From: Ignavibacteria bacterium
GTDB taxonomy: Bacteria; Bacteroidota; Ignavibacteria; Tepidaquicellales; OLB5
Reading direction: 5' to 3'
DNA: 58,699 nt
Assembly: GCA_014879675.1 (NCBI GenBank)
Contig: JACSRQ010000055.1
Span: 1 to 58,699, forward strand
Shown: one piece after another, positions 50,171 through 58,517 of the stretch
Layout of the letters: every line of letters starts with the position of its first letter
Position numbering within the stretch: the first letter of the stretch is position 1
Translations under genes and position numbers: made by a program
Notes under the pieces: model-generated
Databases searched by the model: none
Seen by the model: the letters and a program-made list of their open reading frames with translations, nothing else
Told to the model about the DNA's origin: nothing

Positions 50171-50944
50171 TTATTTCACAAACTCATACTTCAGTGAATC
50201 GTTAACCATATACAACCGGAGGCTTTTTGTACTATCGGCATTGATCTTAACGGTTTGGTATAATTTGCCTACTGAAATTGAGGCATTATGAAATCCGGGT
50301 GAGAGCTTTACATTTTTTATGATATCATCATCGCTGCTGATATCGCTTACAAGTATGCCCTTCTTAAATACGACATCACGGTTTATCTGCATATAGACTT
50401 CTTTTCCGAACAAAGTGCCGTTAAACTTTATCTCATATGGTTTCTTCTGAGCTTCCATATGATCTTTGCCGATCTTTTCTATGGCATTACTGCAGGCGGA
50501 CCATTCTTTCTTCCAGGAATCTTTGATGAAAGTCATTCCGGAGTTGCTTACGTTAATTTGTTTGCCTGGTTTCCAGCTAAGAGAAATACTTTCACCGCCG
50601 CGGTCATAAACTTTCTCTTCGTATGATTCAATTTCATCGAATTTGTTTTCAAGAAACACCGAATACAGTTTATCAAGCTCATCAGGAGTCAACCGGAAGT
50701 TAACACGCGTAACTGCGCCGCCATCGTTGATCTTGTAGTAACAAGAATCTTTTGAAATGAAAATATTTTCACTGTAATACATCATACCGCCGCTTTGTGA
50801 ATAACTGAAATACAGGTCATCGGGGCGTTTATCAGGCAGGGGAGAGTTATTGGAGCTGCCCGAACTTTTTGCGCAGATGAATCCGCTTGAAATAAACGAT
50901 AGACAAATTATCAGTATTGACAGATATTTCATTTTCAATTTCAT
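50171..50944 (-). CDS. Exported or lipid-anchored protein of unknown function
   Basis: A 257-residue protein with an N-terminal hydrophobic segment ending SSGFIC (possible lipobox). Residues ~45-150 form a beta-rich domain (YYKINDGGAVTRVNFRLTPDEL) of a type seen in uncharacterised Bacteroidota proteins; the C-terminal ~80 residues form a second beta-rich unit (VSDISSDDDIIKNVKLSPGF). Promoter on the minus strand: TTG (51028-51026), 19 bases, TAATTTTG (51006-50999). Start may be at residue 5 (MKYLSILI). Confidence 0.65.
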   Translation of the reverse strand: MKLKMKYLSILIICLSFISSGFICAKSSGSSNNSPLPDKRPDDLYFSYSQSGGMMYYSENIFISKDSCYYKINDGGAVTRVNFRLTPDELDKLYSVFLENKFDEIESYEEKVYDRGGESISLSWKPGKQINVSNSGMTFIKDSWKKEWSACSNAIEKIGKDHMEAQKKPYEIKFNGTLFGKEVYMQINRDVVFKKGILVSDISSDDDIIKNVKLSPGFHNASISVGKLYQTVKINADSTKSLRLYMVNDSLKYEFVK

Positions 50945-50998
50945 AAAATTATCAGTTAATTATGTTACTGAAATTACGGGAGTTTTGTTCCGATTGTA

Positions 50999-51028
50999 CA
51001 AAATTAGGGAATTAATTTTATTTTTCAA
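50999..51028 (-). promoter_or_regulatory. Promoter of the 50171-50944 gene
   Basis: TTG, 19-base spacer, TAATTTTG on the minus strand. Good spacing and consensus match. Confidence 0.65.
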
Positions 51029-51033
51029 CTAAA

Positions 51034-51053
51034 CACAGACAGGAATGTCTGTG
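51034..51053. repeat. Perfect 8-base-arm hairpin between divergent genes
   Basis: CACAGACA GGAA TGTCTGTG. Short intergenic palindrome beside the -33 of the minus-strand promoter and before the cupin gene. It could be a repeated intergenic palindrome or an operator; only one copy is in the window. Confidence 0.55.
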
Positions 51054-51073
51054 CTACTATTAACTTTTTAAAA

Positions 51074-51583
51074 ATGAAAAAGGCAGAATATTATATAAGC
51101 AAGTTTGGACTCAAGAAACATCCCGAAGGCGGATGGTTTAAAGAAGTGTATAGGTCAGATGAATTGACAGCGGCTGAACATTTGCCGGAGAGGTATTCCG
51201 GAAGCAGGCATCACTCAACATCAATCTATTTTCTGCTGACAAGCGATACGTTTTCAGCGTTTCACTGCATCCGGTCAGATGAGCTGTGGCACTTTTATGA
51301 AGGCTCGCCGGTAACGATATATATGATCGATGACGAAGGAAAATATTCCGAGATCACTTTAGGTCGGAATATTGATGCGGGTGAAGTGTATCAATGTGTG
51401 ATACCGCAAGGAGCTTGGTTCGGTGCAAAGGTAAACGCGGCTGATTCGTTTTGCCTTGTTGGCTGCACCGTCGCGCCGGGATTCCACTTTGATGATTTTG
51501 AGCTGGCAAGCCGTGATAAGTTAATCAGTGACTACCCGCAGCATGGAGCAGTAATAGAAAAGCTGACGAGGAGTTTAGATTAG
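51074..51583 (+). CDS. Cupin-fold protein, DUF985 family
   Basis: A 169-residue protein matching the DUF985/Cupin_5 pattern: KKHPEGGWFKEVYRSDE near residue 15, RHHSTSIYFLLTSDTFSAFH, SDELWHFYEGSPV, and a C-terminal CTVAPGFHFDDFELA. The fold is a single cupin barrel, and the HPEGGWF motif with His residues may bind a metal or sugar. Enzymatic role is not established for the family. Confidence 0.9.
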   Translation: MKKAEYYISKFGLKKHPEGGWFKEVYRSDELTAAEHLPERYSGSRHHSTSIYFLLTSDTFSAFHCIRSDELWHFYEGSPVTIYMIDDEGKYSEITLGRNIDAGEVYQCVIPQGAWFGAKVNAADSFCLVGCTVAPGFHFDDFELASRDKLISDYPQHGAVIEKLTRSLD

Positions 51584-51891
51584 ATCCTGTGTTTCCAGAT
51601 ATTCGGGTTTCTGCTATTATGTAAAACTGATACAACTCTTATTGAATAGTCCGTTTCATCAACAAAGAAATATACACAGTATGGAAACTTTCTAATTAAA
51701 TGCTTTCTGATGTCTAAATAAACGAGAGGATATAAGTGAGGATTTCGCTTTATCTTCTGAAAGGCTGAACTTAGGCTTCGAATAAAGGAATCACCAAGCG
51801 TTTTCTTTTGAAGCTCGTACCATGTATATGCGTCATCAATATCAGATTCAGCTTCTTCGGATACTAATAACTTAAATCTGGGGTTTTTCAA
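51580..51891 (-). CDS. ParE/RelE-type toxin
   Basis: A 103-residue protein with the RelE/ParE superfamily pattern: LLVSEEAESDIDDAYTWYEL at the N-terminus, NPHLYPLVYLDIRKHLIRKFPYCVYFFVD in the middle and IRVVSVLHNSRNPNIW at the C-terminus. Family members inhibit gyrase (ParE) or cleave mRNA (RelE); which one applies is not clear. Its start overlaps the antitoxin gene by 20 bases and its stop overlaps the cupin gene end on the other strand by four bases. Confidence 0.85.
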   Translation of the reverse strand: MKNPRFKLLVSEEAESDIDDAYTWYELQKKTLGDSFIRSLSSAFQKIKRNPHLYPLVYLDIRKHLIRKFPYCVYFFVDETDYSIRVVSVLHNSRNPNIWKHRI

Positions 51892-52099
51892 TGTATTTAT
51901 TTTTCAATGTTTCCCAGTTCTTGAATTTTGTCTTACCGCTTCTGATCTTCTTTAGTCTTTTTTTGATAACCTCGATGTGTTCCGGATAAGTAGTTCCCTG
52001 GACTTTTTCTTTGGCAATATTATCCCATAAAGTATGGACAATCTTTAATTTCTCGTTACGTGGTAAGTTGAGAAGTTTTTTCAGTTCGGTGTTAGTCAT
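51872..52099 (-). CDS. Addiction-module antitoxin
   Basis: A 75-residue helical protein of the small 'addiction module component' family: LLNLPRNEKLKIVHTLWDNI at the N-terminus and basic C-terminal half. It precedes and overlaps the ParE-type gene, the usual antitoxin-first order. It probably neutralises the toxin by binding; autoregulation is usual in such systems but no operator was recognised. Confidence 0.8.
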   Translation of the reverse strand: MTNTELKKLLNLPRNEKLKIVHTLWDNIAKEKVQGTTYPEHIEVIKKRLKKIRSGKTKFKNWETLKNKYIEKPQI

Positions 52100-52250
52100 G
52101 TTTGATCTCTTTCAGTAAAATATATCAATTTAATTAATTATTCAACTAAAATATCAGAACCTTTCGAGCTGACTAAAGAGAAGCGTTATTAATGATTTAC
52201 ATAAGAATGAAGAGATAATAAAGAGGCTGACGAGGATTTGGTTCTCTGTA

Positions 52251-53018
52251 TTACTTCTTCTTCTGCAGGACATCAAAATTAAAGCCTATACTTGCGATCG
52301 GGTAAAACGGCAGCGGAAAATCTTTGCTTGGAACAAATACCGCAAGCAGATCGAAATTGATAAACTCGTAAAAGGCCCTGAATCCGGCGGATAATATTGG
52401 AATTGTTTCGCCAACAATTACCCAGTTCTCAGAGATCAGCTTAAATCCTTTGCCTAAACGAACATCGCCTCCAACCTGGACTATTGTTTTTTTATCAAAC
52501 AGGTCTTCAGTGAAATTGTAGCCAACACCAATATTCAGCGAAGCATCCTGGTTGCCTATAGAAGAAGCAATGTAAGCAATAGAAAATGATTCAAATGAAG
52601 AGCTCTCCTGTTTCGGGCACCATAACATTCCTGCGCTCATACTGATCGCTTCCGATTTCAAAAAGCGTACTTTGGGTGCGAAGTAATACAATCCAACAGG
52701 TACTGAAATTCCAACACCAACATTTATGTAATCTGTAATTCCAACGTGAACAGTAGGCAATGCCAGGAAGGGAATCACCACCATTGTAGCTATCTGCACC
52801 TGTCCCTGTTTAATAGTCCTGCCTGTTGGGGCAAGTATCATCCGGTTATCATTTTTGTCTTCCGGCAGGCGGATTGGCTGGTCAAACAGACTATCGGAAT
52901 GTTTTTCCCTGAGCGTCCAATTTATTTTATGTGTAATGATATTTTCCTGTGAGAGCAGTAATAAATTGCCCGGAAGAAGTGAGCAAATAACTGATAAGAG
53001 AATAATGTATGTTTTCAT
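52251..53018 (-). CDS. Outer-membrane beta-barrel-like protein
   Basis: About 255 residues from MKTYIILLSVICSLLPGNLL (53018); the ORF-track start adds seven residues ahead of the signal peptide. The mature part alternates strands and turns (ITDYINVGVGISVPVGLYYF, LNIGVGYNFTEDLF, GFRAFYEFINFDLLAVF) and ends in PIASIGFNFDVL followed by a Lys tail, as in small outer-membrane barrels. Role unknown. It is a single gene. Confidence 0.65.
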   Translation of the reverse strand: MKTYIILLSVICSLLPGNLLLLSQENIITHKINWTLREKHSDSLFDQPIRLPEDKNDNRMILAPTGRTIKQGQVQIATMVVIPFLALPTVHVGITDYINVGVGISVPVGLYYFAPKVRFLKSEAISMSAGMLWCPKQESSSFESFSIAYIASSIGNQDASLNIGVGYNFTEDLFDKKTIVQVGGDVRLGKGFKLISENWVIVGETIPILSAGFRAFYEFINFDLLAVFVPSKDFPLPFYPIASIGFNFDVLQKKK

Positions 53019-53104
53019 TTTACATGGAATTTGTTTCAATCCTTAGTGCAAAATAAGCCGTATGGAAACCAAATAAAATGATTTTTATCATAAAAAAGTT
53101 CAGT

Positions 53105-53112
53105 TATATTTG
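53105..53112 (+). promoter_or_regulatory. -7 box candidate for the small membrane protein gene
   Basis: TATATTTG matches TAnnTTTG, 21 bases before the ATG at 53134. The -33 region is only T-rich. Confidence 0.5.
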
Positions 53113-53133
53113 TAGAAATAAATCTATACTGAT

Positions 53134-53406
53134 ATGATAGAAACTTGGTTGTTGGTGGTTACATTGGTCCTGCCCAGGATCGCTTTGCTGATTGCATACT
53201 TTTCTCACCAGATACCCAATAATAATATTCCTTTTATTGGTGACATATTATTGTATGCATTCCTGCCCCGGCTGCTGATGATAATTTACATTTACGATAA
53301 CATGGGATGGCAGAATCCCTGGTTCTGGATACACATAGTTGTGGCAATTATTGTCTGGTCGAAAGGTTCGCAGGAAACTTATAAGCGTAAGTTCAGAAGA
53401 AGATGA
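53134..53406 (+). CDS. Small three-helix membrane protein
   Basis: A 90-residue protein with three hydrophobic segments (residues ~5-22, 33-52 and 63-77), a conserved-looking PRIALLIAYFSHQIPNNNIPF segment and a basic C-terminal tail (KRKFRRR) that predicts its end in the cytoplasm. I do not recognise a family with certainty. It has its own -7 box and a terminator at 53607. Confidence 0.6.
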   Translation: MIETWLLVVTLVLPRIALLIAYFSHQIPNNNIPFIGDILLYAFLPRLLMIIYIYDNMGWQNPWFWIHIVVAIIVWSKGSQETYKRKFRRR

Positions 53407-53422
53407 ATACGTGAAACGTCAA

Positions 53423-53570
53423 AACTTCCAAAAAGCGGAAGTCAGGCGTGAAATGTGAAATGTGAAGCTTCCATAAAGCGGAAGGCAGGCGTGAAAACTT
53501 CCAAAAAGCGGAAGTCAGGCGTCAAATGTGAAATGTGAAGCTTCCATAAAGCGGAAGGCAGGCGTGAAAT
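53423..53570. repeat. Two copies of a 73-base tandem repeat
   Basis: The unit contains two similar blocks, AACTTCCAAAAAGCGGAAG and GCTTCCATAAAGCGGAAG, each a short hairpin (CTTCC / GGAAG). The first copy starts at 53423 and the second at 53496, 73 bases apart, with few changes. A further block is at about 54300-54350, on the other side of the hemoglobin gene, so the repeat flanks that gene. No coding capacity. Confidence 0.75.
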
Positions 53571-53606
53571 GGAGCTGTGATTAAAAATCACTTAAGAGTA
53601 AATCAG

Positions 53607-53632
53607 GACGGGTCAATTGGCCCGTCTTTTTT
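53607..53632 (+). terminator. Rho-independent terminator
   Basis: Stem GACGGG / CCCGTC with an eight-base loop, followed by T residues. It lies about 200 bases after the small membrane protein gene; the repeats in between are presumably transcribed. Confidence 0.75.
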
Positions 53633-53744
53633 ATTGCCGGTCATTAGTTGTAAATCCAAAACAGGGCAGACTTCGTATGATGGTTAAAGGCGAATTATAT
53701 CAATTAATTAACTTTTAACTATAAACCATCTTAAAGGAGAGAAC

Positions 53745-54242
53745 ATGCGAAAGATATTTAGTTTTATGCTGCCGATTGCATTAGTGGCGGTAATTTCACT
53801 GCAAAGCTGCGGAGATAATACAACTACTAACAGTACACCCTCAACACAATCATTATATACAAGACTTGGCGGCTCTGCAGCTATTGATACAGTTGTTGCT
53901 GTGTTCATAAACAATGTTGCCGCTGATCCGCAGATTAACTTTTTCTTCGCGCCCGTGCTTGCAGATACAACAGGTGTAAGATACAGGCTGCTGAGGCAAA
54001 ACCTGGTGCAGCAGATTTGTATGGTAACAGCGGGACCGTGTTTATACCTTGGCAAAGATATGCGCAAGGCGCACTCGGGAATGGGAATAACTGCAGCTCA
54101 GTTCAATGCGCTGGTTAACGATCTCGTAGCTGCTATGACAACACTTGGCGTGGCAACAACAGAACAAAATGACCTGCTTGCAATTCTGGGTCCGCTGTGC
54201 GGAGATATTGTTGATAACGGTGCCGGTACGGGATGTCCGTAA
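53745..54242 (+). CDS. Lipoprotein-anchored group I truncated hemoglobin
   Basis: A 165-residue protein. A signal peptide with lipobox SLQSC (Cys22) is followed by a Thr/Ser-rich linker and, from residue ~36, a truncated hemoglobin core: SLYTRLGGSAAIDTVVAVFI, DPQINFFF, and KDMRKAHSGMGI with the proximal heme His110. The usual 2/2 globin fold follows. Trace O2 or NO handling at the periplasmic face of a membrane is the obvious inference; export of this family as a lipoprotein is unusual compared with the well-known cytosolic members. RBS AAAGGAG precedes the ATG. Confidence 0.85.
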   Translation: MRKIFSFMLPIALVAVISLQSCGDNTTTNSTPSTQSLYTRLGGSAAIDTVVAVFINNVAADPQINFFFAPVLADTTGVRYRLLRQNLVQQICMVTAGPCLYLGKDMRKAHSGMGITAAQFNALVNDLVAAMTTLGVATTEQNDLLAILGPLCGDIVDNGAGTGCP

Positions 54243-54375
54243 GATGTGAAATAGCGAAATGTAAAACGTGAAACGTCAAATGTCAAACGTCAAACGAAAG
54301 GCGTGAAAATTTCCCAAAAAAGCGGAAGTCAGGCATGCAATGTGAAACGTCAGACGTAAAACGAGAGGCGTGAAA
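54243..54375. repeat. Degenerate GTGAAA/CGTCAAA repeats with a 73-base-repeat block
   Basis: Short runs of GTGAAACGTCAAATGTCAAACGTC type, followed by a TTCCCAAAAAAGCGGAAGTCAGG block similar to the repeat at 53423. No gene is supported in 54243-54620. Confidence 0.55.
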
Positions 54376-54620
54376 TTATTCACAACGTCGTTTGAGAAGG
54401 CAGAGTGAAAATCGAGAATAGCTAAATTGAGACGAAAAGTTATCGGAATATTGAAACATAGACTGTAACATTAAATTACAAATTAATTCGGGGTTTAATT
54501 CTCATTTTCGGGAACTTTAGGTGCTGTAAGTGAAGTTAAACTCTGAAATAGCCGATACAATTACCTCCGTAAACGCTATGAATTACGTCCTTCAAATCAG
54601 ATTGGAACGTAGAATACAGA

Positions 54621-54650
54621 AAAAAAGGGCTATTTCCAGCCCTTTTTTAT
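54621..54650. terminator. Possible bidirectional terminator
   Basis: Nine-base stem AAAAGGGCT / AGCCCTTTT with a six-base loop and T residues after it on the plus strand, A residues before it. It lies between the hemoglobin gene and the convergent T9SS gene. Confidence 0.7.
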
Positions 54651-54714
54651 TTATACACATAAGTCATTGCAAATTAACAGTAGTTAGGAGTTTTAACACT
54701 ACTGAAAATTAGCT

Positions 54715-55956
54715 TTATTTGATCAATATCATTTTTTTAACTTCATTAAATCCGCCTGCAGTTATCCTGTAAAAATAAGTACCGCTGGGTAATGCCGATG
54801 CATCAAAAGTGACAGAGTAGTTTCCTGCTTGTAAATTTTCATTAACCAGCATAACTGCTTCTTTGCCAAGCAGGTCATAAACTCTAAGCTGCACATATTC
54901 CTGTTTACTTATGCTGAAGCTGAAAGTTGTTTGCGGATTGAACGGGTTTGGATAGTTCTGCCCCAGCGAGAAGCTCTGCGGAATTTCATTTCCTGTTTGA
55001 ACAAATGAAGTAATGCCGCCGTTGGTTGTCCGTAATATTGTTCCGCCAGCCCCAACAATTATTCCGTTATCATCAGCCGAGAAAACATGGATCGCCCTGA
55101 GGTTAGCCGTAACCGGGCATGTTTGTGTAAACCAGTTTACCCCCGCATTAGTTGATTTAAGTATTTTGCCACCTGAGCCAACCATATAAAATATATTGGA
55201 CGAAGCAAAATGCATCCCGGAAAGATCAGTTGATACTGATGTGGTTATAGTATTCCATGAAGTTCCGCCATTAGTTGTTCTTTTGATTAGAGCATTATTG
55301 CCGCACATCATCCCGGTATTTAAATTTACAAACTTCATATCAAAAAAAACTCCGGGTGTCTTAAAGATCTGAGTCCATGTATCACCCAGATTTGTTGATT
55401 TAAAAACAAATGTAGTATCATTTGCGTTATCAACACCAAGTATCATTACAGTTTGACCGGTTACATATATAATTCTGTTTGCGGTAATAGCTGAGTTAGA
55501 TGTATAGTTAATATTAGTAAAATTTGTGCCGCCATTTGTTGTTTTGCTTACTATTGTTGATCTTACGGCAAAACCCGTGTTAAGATCAACAAAAGCAAGA
55601 TCGCTGAATGATCCTGTTGCTATCTGCTGAACCCAGTTAATACCGCCGTTTGTTGATTTAAAAACCCCAACACTTGCAACCCAGCCCGTTGTAGCATTGC
55701 CGGTTGGCGGGAAAAATATTTTATTTATGTTACTTGCCGAAGGGCTTGTAAGTGATTGCCACGTCCCGCCGCCGTTGGTTGACTTAAGCACAGTGCCCCC
55801 AAATCCTGCTGCATAATTGGTTACTGTAGATATACACTGTATGCTTGTGAGAAAATTGGAAGTTCCCGATGTTGTTTGCACCCACTGCGAGCTGGTGAAA
55901 CTGTTAAAAAGTGAAATGGTGAATATGATTATTAATAACTTTGAAATTGTTTTCAT
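54715..55956 (-). CDS. T9SS-exported YCF48-repeat protein
   Basis: About 413 residues from MKTISKLLIIIFTISLFNSF (55956), where AAGGACAAATAGAAATG supplies an RBS; the ORF-track start adds 41 residues that precede the signal peptide and are not credible. It has six to seven YCF48-like repeats ('VLKSTNGGGTWQSL', 'VFKSTNGGINWVQQ') and a T9SS CTD (QNYPNPFNPQTTFSFSIS to KKMILIK). It is divergent from the helical-family gene at 56264. No small regulator gene was found in the interval. Confidence 0.85.
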   Translation of the reverse strand: MKTISKLLIIIFTISLFNSFTSSQWVQTTSGTSNFLTSIQCISTVTNYAAGFGGTVLKSTNGGGTWQSLTSPSASNINKIFFPPTGNATTGWVASVGVFKSTNGGINWVQQIATGSFSDLAFVDLNTGFAVRSTIVSKTTNGGTNFTNINYTSNSAITANRIIYVTGQTVMILGVDNANDTTFVFKSTNLGDTWTQIFKTPGVFFDMKFVNLNTGMMCGNNALIKRTTNGGTSWNTITTSVSTDLSGMHFASSNIFYMVGSGGKILKSTNAGVNWFTQTCPVTANLRAIHVFSADDNGIIVGAGGTILRTTNGGITSFVQTGNEIPQSFSLGQNYPNPFNPQTTFSFSISKQEYVQLRVYDLLGKEAVMLVNENLQAGNYSVTFDASALPSGTYFYRITAGGFNEVKKMILIK

Positions 55957-56194
55957 TTCTATTTGTCCTTTCTGAGACTTGTTTGAGTTGTATTTTTTTA
56001 AGCAGGACCTTAGGGTAAGCTCTCCGGATGAACTTACCTGTATCAGCCCTTCCCATGTCGTCTCAGATTGGGAGAACAATTCTTGGGGGAATTAACCTTA
56101 CTGCAACGACATGATTTAAAGACTTCACGAAGATAGGTTTTGAAACCCTGGCTGACAAAACAATTAGTGAAGCGGATTAATTCAGAATATTTCT

Positions 56195-56202
56195 TATATT
56201 TG
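56195..56202 (+). promoter_or_regulatory. -7 box candidate for helical-family copy 56264
   Basis: TATATTTG matches TAnnTTTG, 61 bases before the ATG at 56264. No clean -33 TTG at the usual spacing. Confidence 0.45.
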
Positions 56203-56263
56203 CAGTGTATTTTGTAATAATAAGCTGTAAATCATAACAAAAACCAGTCAGGATTAATTCAGA

Positions 56264-57781
56264 ATGCCTGTATCAAATGATATTTTTGAACTTGTAAGGG
56301 TAATGACGCGGAAGGAAAAGTCCTTCTTTAGGAGATATTCCAGGCTTAATTCAGCCGGAAAAGATGGAGCTATGATAAAATTATTCGAAAAGCTCGTGGA
56401 ATATTCAGCGGAAAGGGATACATATGACGAAGAAGTATTAAAGAATGGGCTTGACGCAAAAACAATAAAACATTTTCCGGTAGTAAAGAATAACCTTTAC
56501 AAGCTATTATTAAAGAGCATGAACGTATGCAGGGAAGATAACAACAATACTGAAAGGGTAAAGAACCTGCTTGAACAGTATGATATACTATTCTCAAAAT
56601 CGTTATTAAAGCAGTGTGAAAGTATTTTAAGAAAAGCCAGGAAGATCTCTGAAGAAAACGAAATGTTCTTTCACCTGCAGGATATCATGAATAAAGAAAG
56701 AGTGCTGGCACGTTATATGCTTGACGCAGATAGTTACGAAAAAGTGATAGAAAAAGTTTACCGTGAGCAAATAATTAACCTTGAGAAGATAAGGAACCTG
56801 ACAGATATGAATGACCTGGGGAACAGGTTAACAATATTGAGCCAGAAAAACCCAACCGCCAAAGCACGCGATGAGAGCCTGATGGCAGAGTTGAAGTATA
56901 TCACTGAGCACCCGCTTCTTAAGGATGAATCAAAAATGCTGAGCTCAACAACACTCAAAAGGTTTTATAACCTAAATACTGTTACTTCCGAGTGGAGAAG
57001 TGATCATTCATCAGCAATGGTATTTGCCAGGAAATATTCCGAGCTTGTTGAAAAAGAAGTTGAGATCGGCAAATCGACCATACATGAATACATTATTTCT
57101 TTGTATGCAAATGCTACAGCATGTACACGGGTAGATAATTTTGATGAGTACGAGATAGTGTATGAGAAGCTTGCCGGGATCCATGAAAGGTTTGAATATA
57201 TTACAGAGCGCGATAAGCTTGAAGCCTTTTATTACCTTGGCTTAGATGTCTTTTCTGCAAGCGCATCTAACTATCACCCTGAAAGGGGACTGAAGATCCT
57301 TGAAGAAGCAGAGTTAAATCACGAGCAGATGGGTAGATGGCTCAGCGTTCAGCAGAAGATAGTCTGGTATTTTGTAATTGCCAGGTTTTGTTTTTCTAAA
57401 GGTACCTATAACGATGCCGGCAGGTGGCTAAACAGGCTGATCCAGATCCCTAATATAGATGTATCGCAGGATTACCAGTGTTACGCGAGGATAATGAATC
57501 TTGTGGTTGCATATGAATCGGGTAACCCTGACAGGATAGAACATGAACTAAGAAGATCGTATTACTTCCTTACAAAAAGGAACAAGATATATAAATATGA
57601 AAGAATTATTCTTGAATATACCAGGCAGGCATTCAAGGTGAGGTCACAAAAAGAAATAAACGAGATGCTTGAGTTCATGCACCGTGATCTAAGCTCCATA
57701 TCTAATGATCCGTTTGAGAAAAATGCGTTCGATGCATTCAATATGATACCCTGGCTCGAGGAAAAATTACTTAAAACTTAG
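56264..57781 (+). CDS. Helical TPR-like protein, family B (copy 2)
   Basis: A 505-residue soluble, charged, helical protein with the family B layout: SNDIFELVRVMTRKEKSFFR at the N-terminus, HFPVVKNNLYKLLLKSM near residue 75, a long helical midsection, VVAYESGNPDRIEHELRRSY near residue 410, and a C-terminal MIPWLEEKLLKT. It corresponds position by position to the 25693 protein, which has VLKNQLYDAVLDAL and HYELGNYDLIEYIT. It is divergent from a T9SS YCF48 gene. Function unknown; no catalytic motif. Confidence 0.7.
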   Translation: MPVSNDIFELVRVMTRKEKSFFRRYSRLNSAGKDGAMIKLFEKLVEYSAERDTYDEEVLKNGLDAKTIKHFPVVKNNLYKLLLKSMNVCREDNNNTERVKNLLEQYDILFSKSLLKQCESILRKARKISEENEMFFHLQDIMNKERVLARYMLDADSYEKVIEKVYREQIINLEKIRNLTDMNDLGNRLTILSQKNPTAKARDESLMAELKYITEHPLLKDESKMLSSTTLKRFYNLNTVTSEWRSDHSSAMVFARKYSELVEKEVEIGKSTIHEYIISLYANATACTRVDNFDEYEIVYEKLAGIHERFEYITERDKLEAFYYLGLDVFSASASNYHPERGLKILEEAELNHEQMGRWLSVQQKIVWYFVIARFCFSKGTYNDAGRWLNRLIQIPNIDVSQDYQCYARIMNLVVAYESGNPDRIEHELRRSYYFLTKRNKIYKYERIILEYTRQAFKVRSQKEINEMLEFMHRDLSSISNDPFEKNAFDAFNMIPWLEEKLLKT

Positions 57782-58125
57782 ATTTATATTTATATAAAAC
57801 AAACAGTTAACCACCATGCTTGGCTCCTTATGTTTATAGACTTATATCAAGCACGCCCCGGCGCTTCGCTTTGGGGCGGCTGATAAGATTCCCCCCGTGG
57901 ACAGCCTGAACCGGACAGCGGGGCGGCGATAGCAGGTAGTGCAGGGCAAGGCGGAAGAACCGCGCAGCCTGTCAGACACGGCCTTATCCCCTTCCCGAAC
58001 CGGGCGACGCGGGCGGAAGCGGCTAGGTGGCAGAACCATCGGCCCCAACCCCCAAACGCAACCCCGGCCTACCGTATCAAGGCTGTCCCCAGTGAAGACC
58101 CGGAACTCGAACCCCTGGGGGGATT

Positions 58126-58320
58126 ATGGAACTCGACATTGAAGCTCTCGACTCGCTATCGGATACGGAACTAGCGGAACTCGCGCAACGCTTGCGGAAT
58201 GAAGCCCTGGCGGCAGACTTGCACGCTTACGCCTTGCTGGGCTACTTGAACGACCTGCGGCGCGGCGTTAATCCAGCGAACGACAGCCCGGAAACCGACC
58301 ACGCCCCGCAAGCGGCATAA
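58126..58320 (+). CDS. Small acidic helical protein, unknown
   Basis: A 64-residue ORF beginning MELDIEALDSLSDTELAELA, with Leu-rich helices (AQRLRNEALAADLHAYALLGYL) and a polar tail. It starts after GGGGGGATT, a weak RBS. I do not recognise it. It lies 12 bases before the next small ORF in the GC-rich tail. Confidence 0.45.
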   Translation: MELDIEALDSLSDTELAELAQRLRNEALAADLHAYALLGYLNDLRRGVNPANDSPETDHAPQAA

Positions 58321-58332
58321 GGGGCTGTCCGC

Positions 58333-58512
58333 ATGAACGACCTTTTCGGGGAAGACGAACGCGACCTATGCCCGAATTGTGGCGTCAATTCGCAAGCAAC
58401 CCATGCGCCCTGGTGCGAAGAACGGGACGGAACCCCGGTTGACGCTACCGACCCGGTTTATTTTGCGGGGAAGCTGGTAGTAGCGGTTGTTGCGCCGCAT
58501 GGCCGAGGTTGA
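58333..58512 (+). CDS. Small CxxC-type protein, unknown
   Basis: A 59-residue ORF, not in the ORF track. It has one CPNC pair and a later WCEE, so two Cys pairs cannot be formed; a zinc-binding role is possible but weakly supported. It starts 12 bases after the previous ORF and ends five bases before the ATG at 58518. Confidence 0.4.
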   Translation: MNDLFGEDERDLCPNCGVNSQATHAPWCEERDGTPVDATDPVYFAGKLVVAVVAPHGRG

Positions 58513-58517
58513 ACGCG

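Noticed and set aside
53423-53570. CRISPR-like appearance of repeats near the hemoglobin gene
   Set aside because: Only two or three units of ~73 bases with hairpins throughout and no unique spacers or cas genes; it is a tandem repeat.
54530-54712. 60-codon ORF in the interval before the last T9SS gene
   Set aside because: It runs across a terminator hairpin and shows no recognisable features.
55957-56079. Upstream start of the 54715 T9SS gene
   Set aside because: The added 41 residues precede the signal peptide and are polar; the ATG at 55956 has an RBS.
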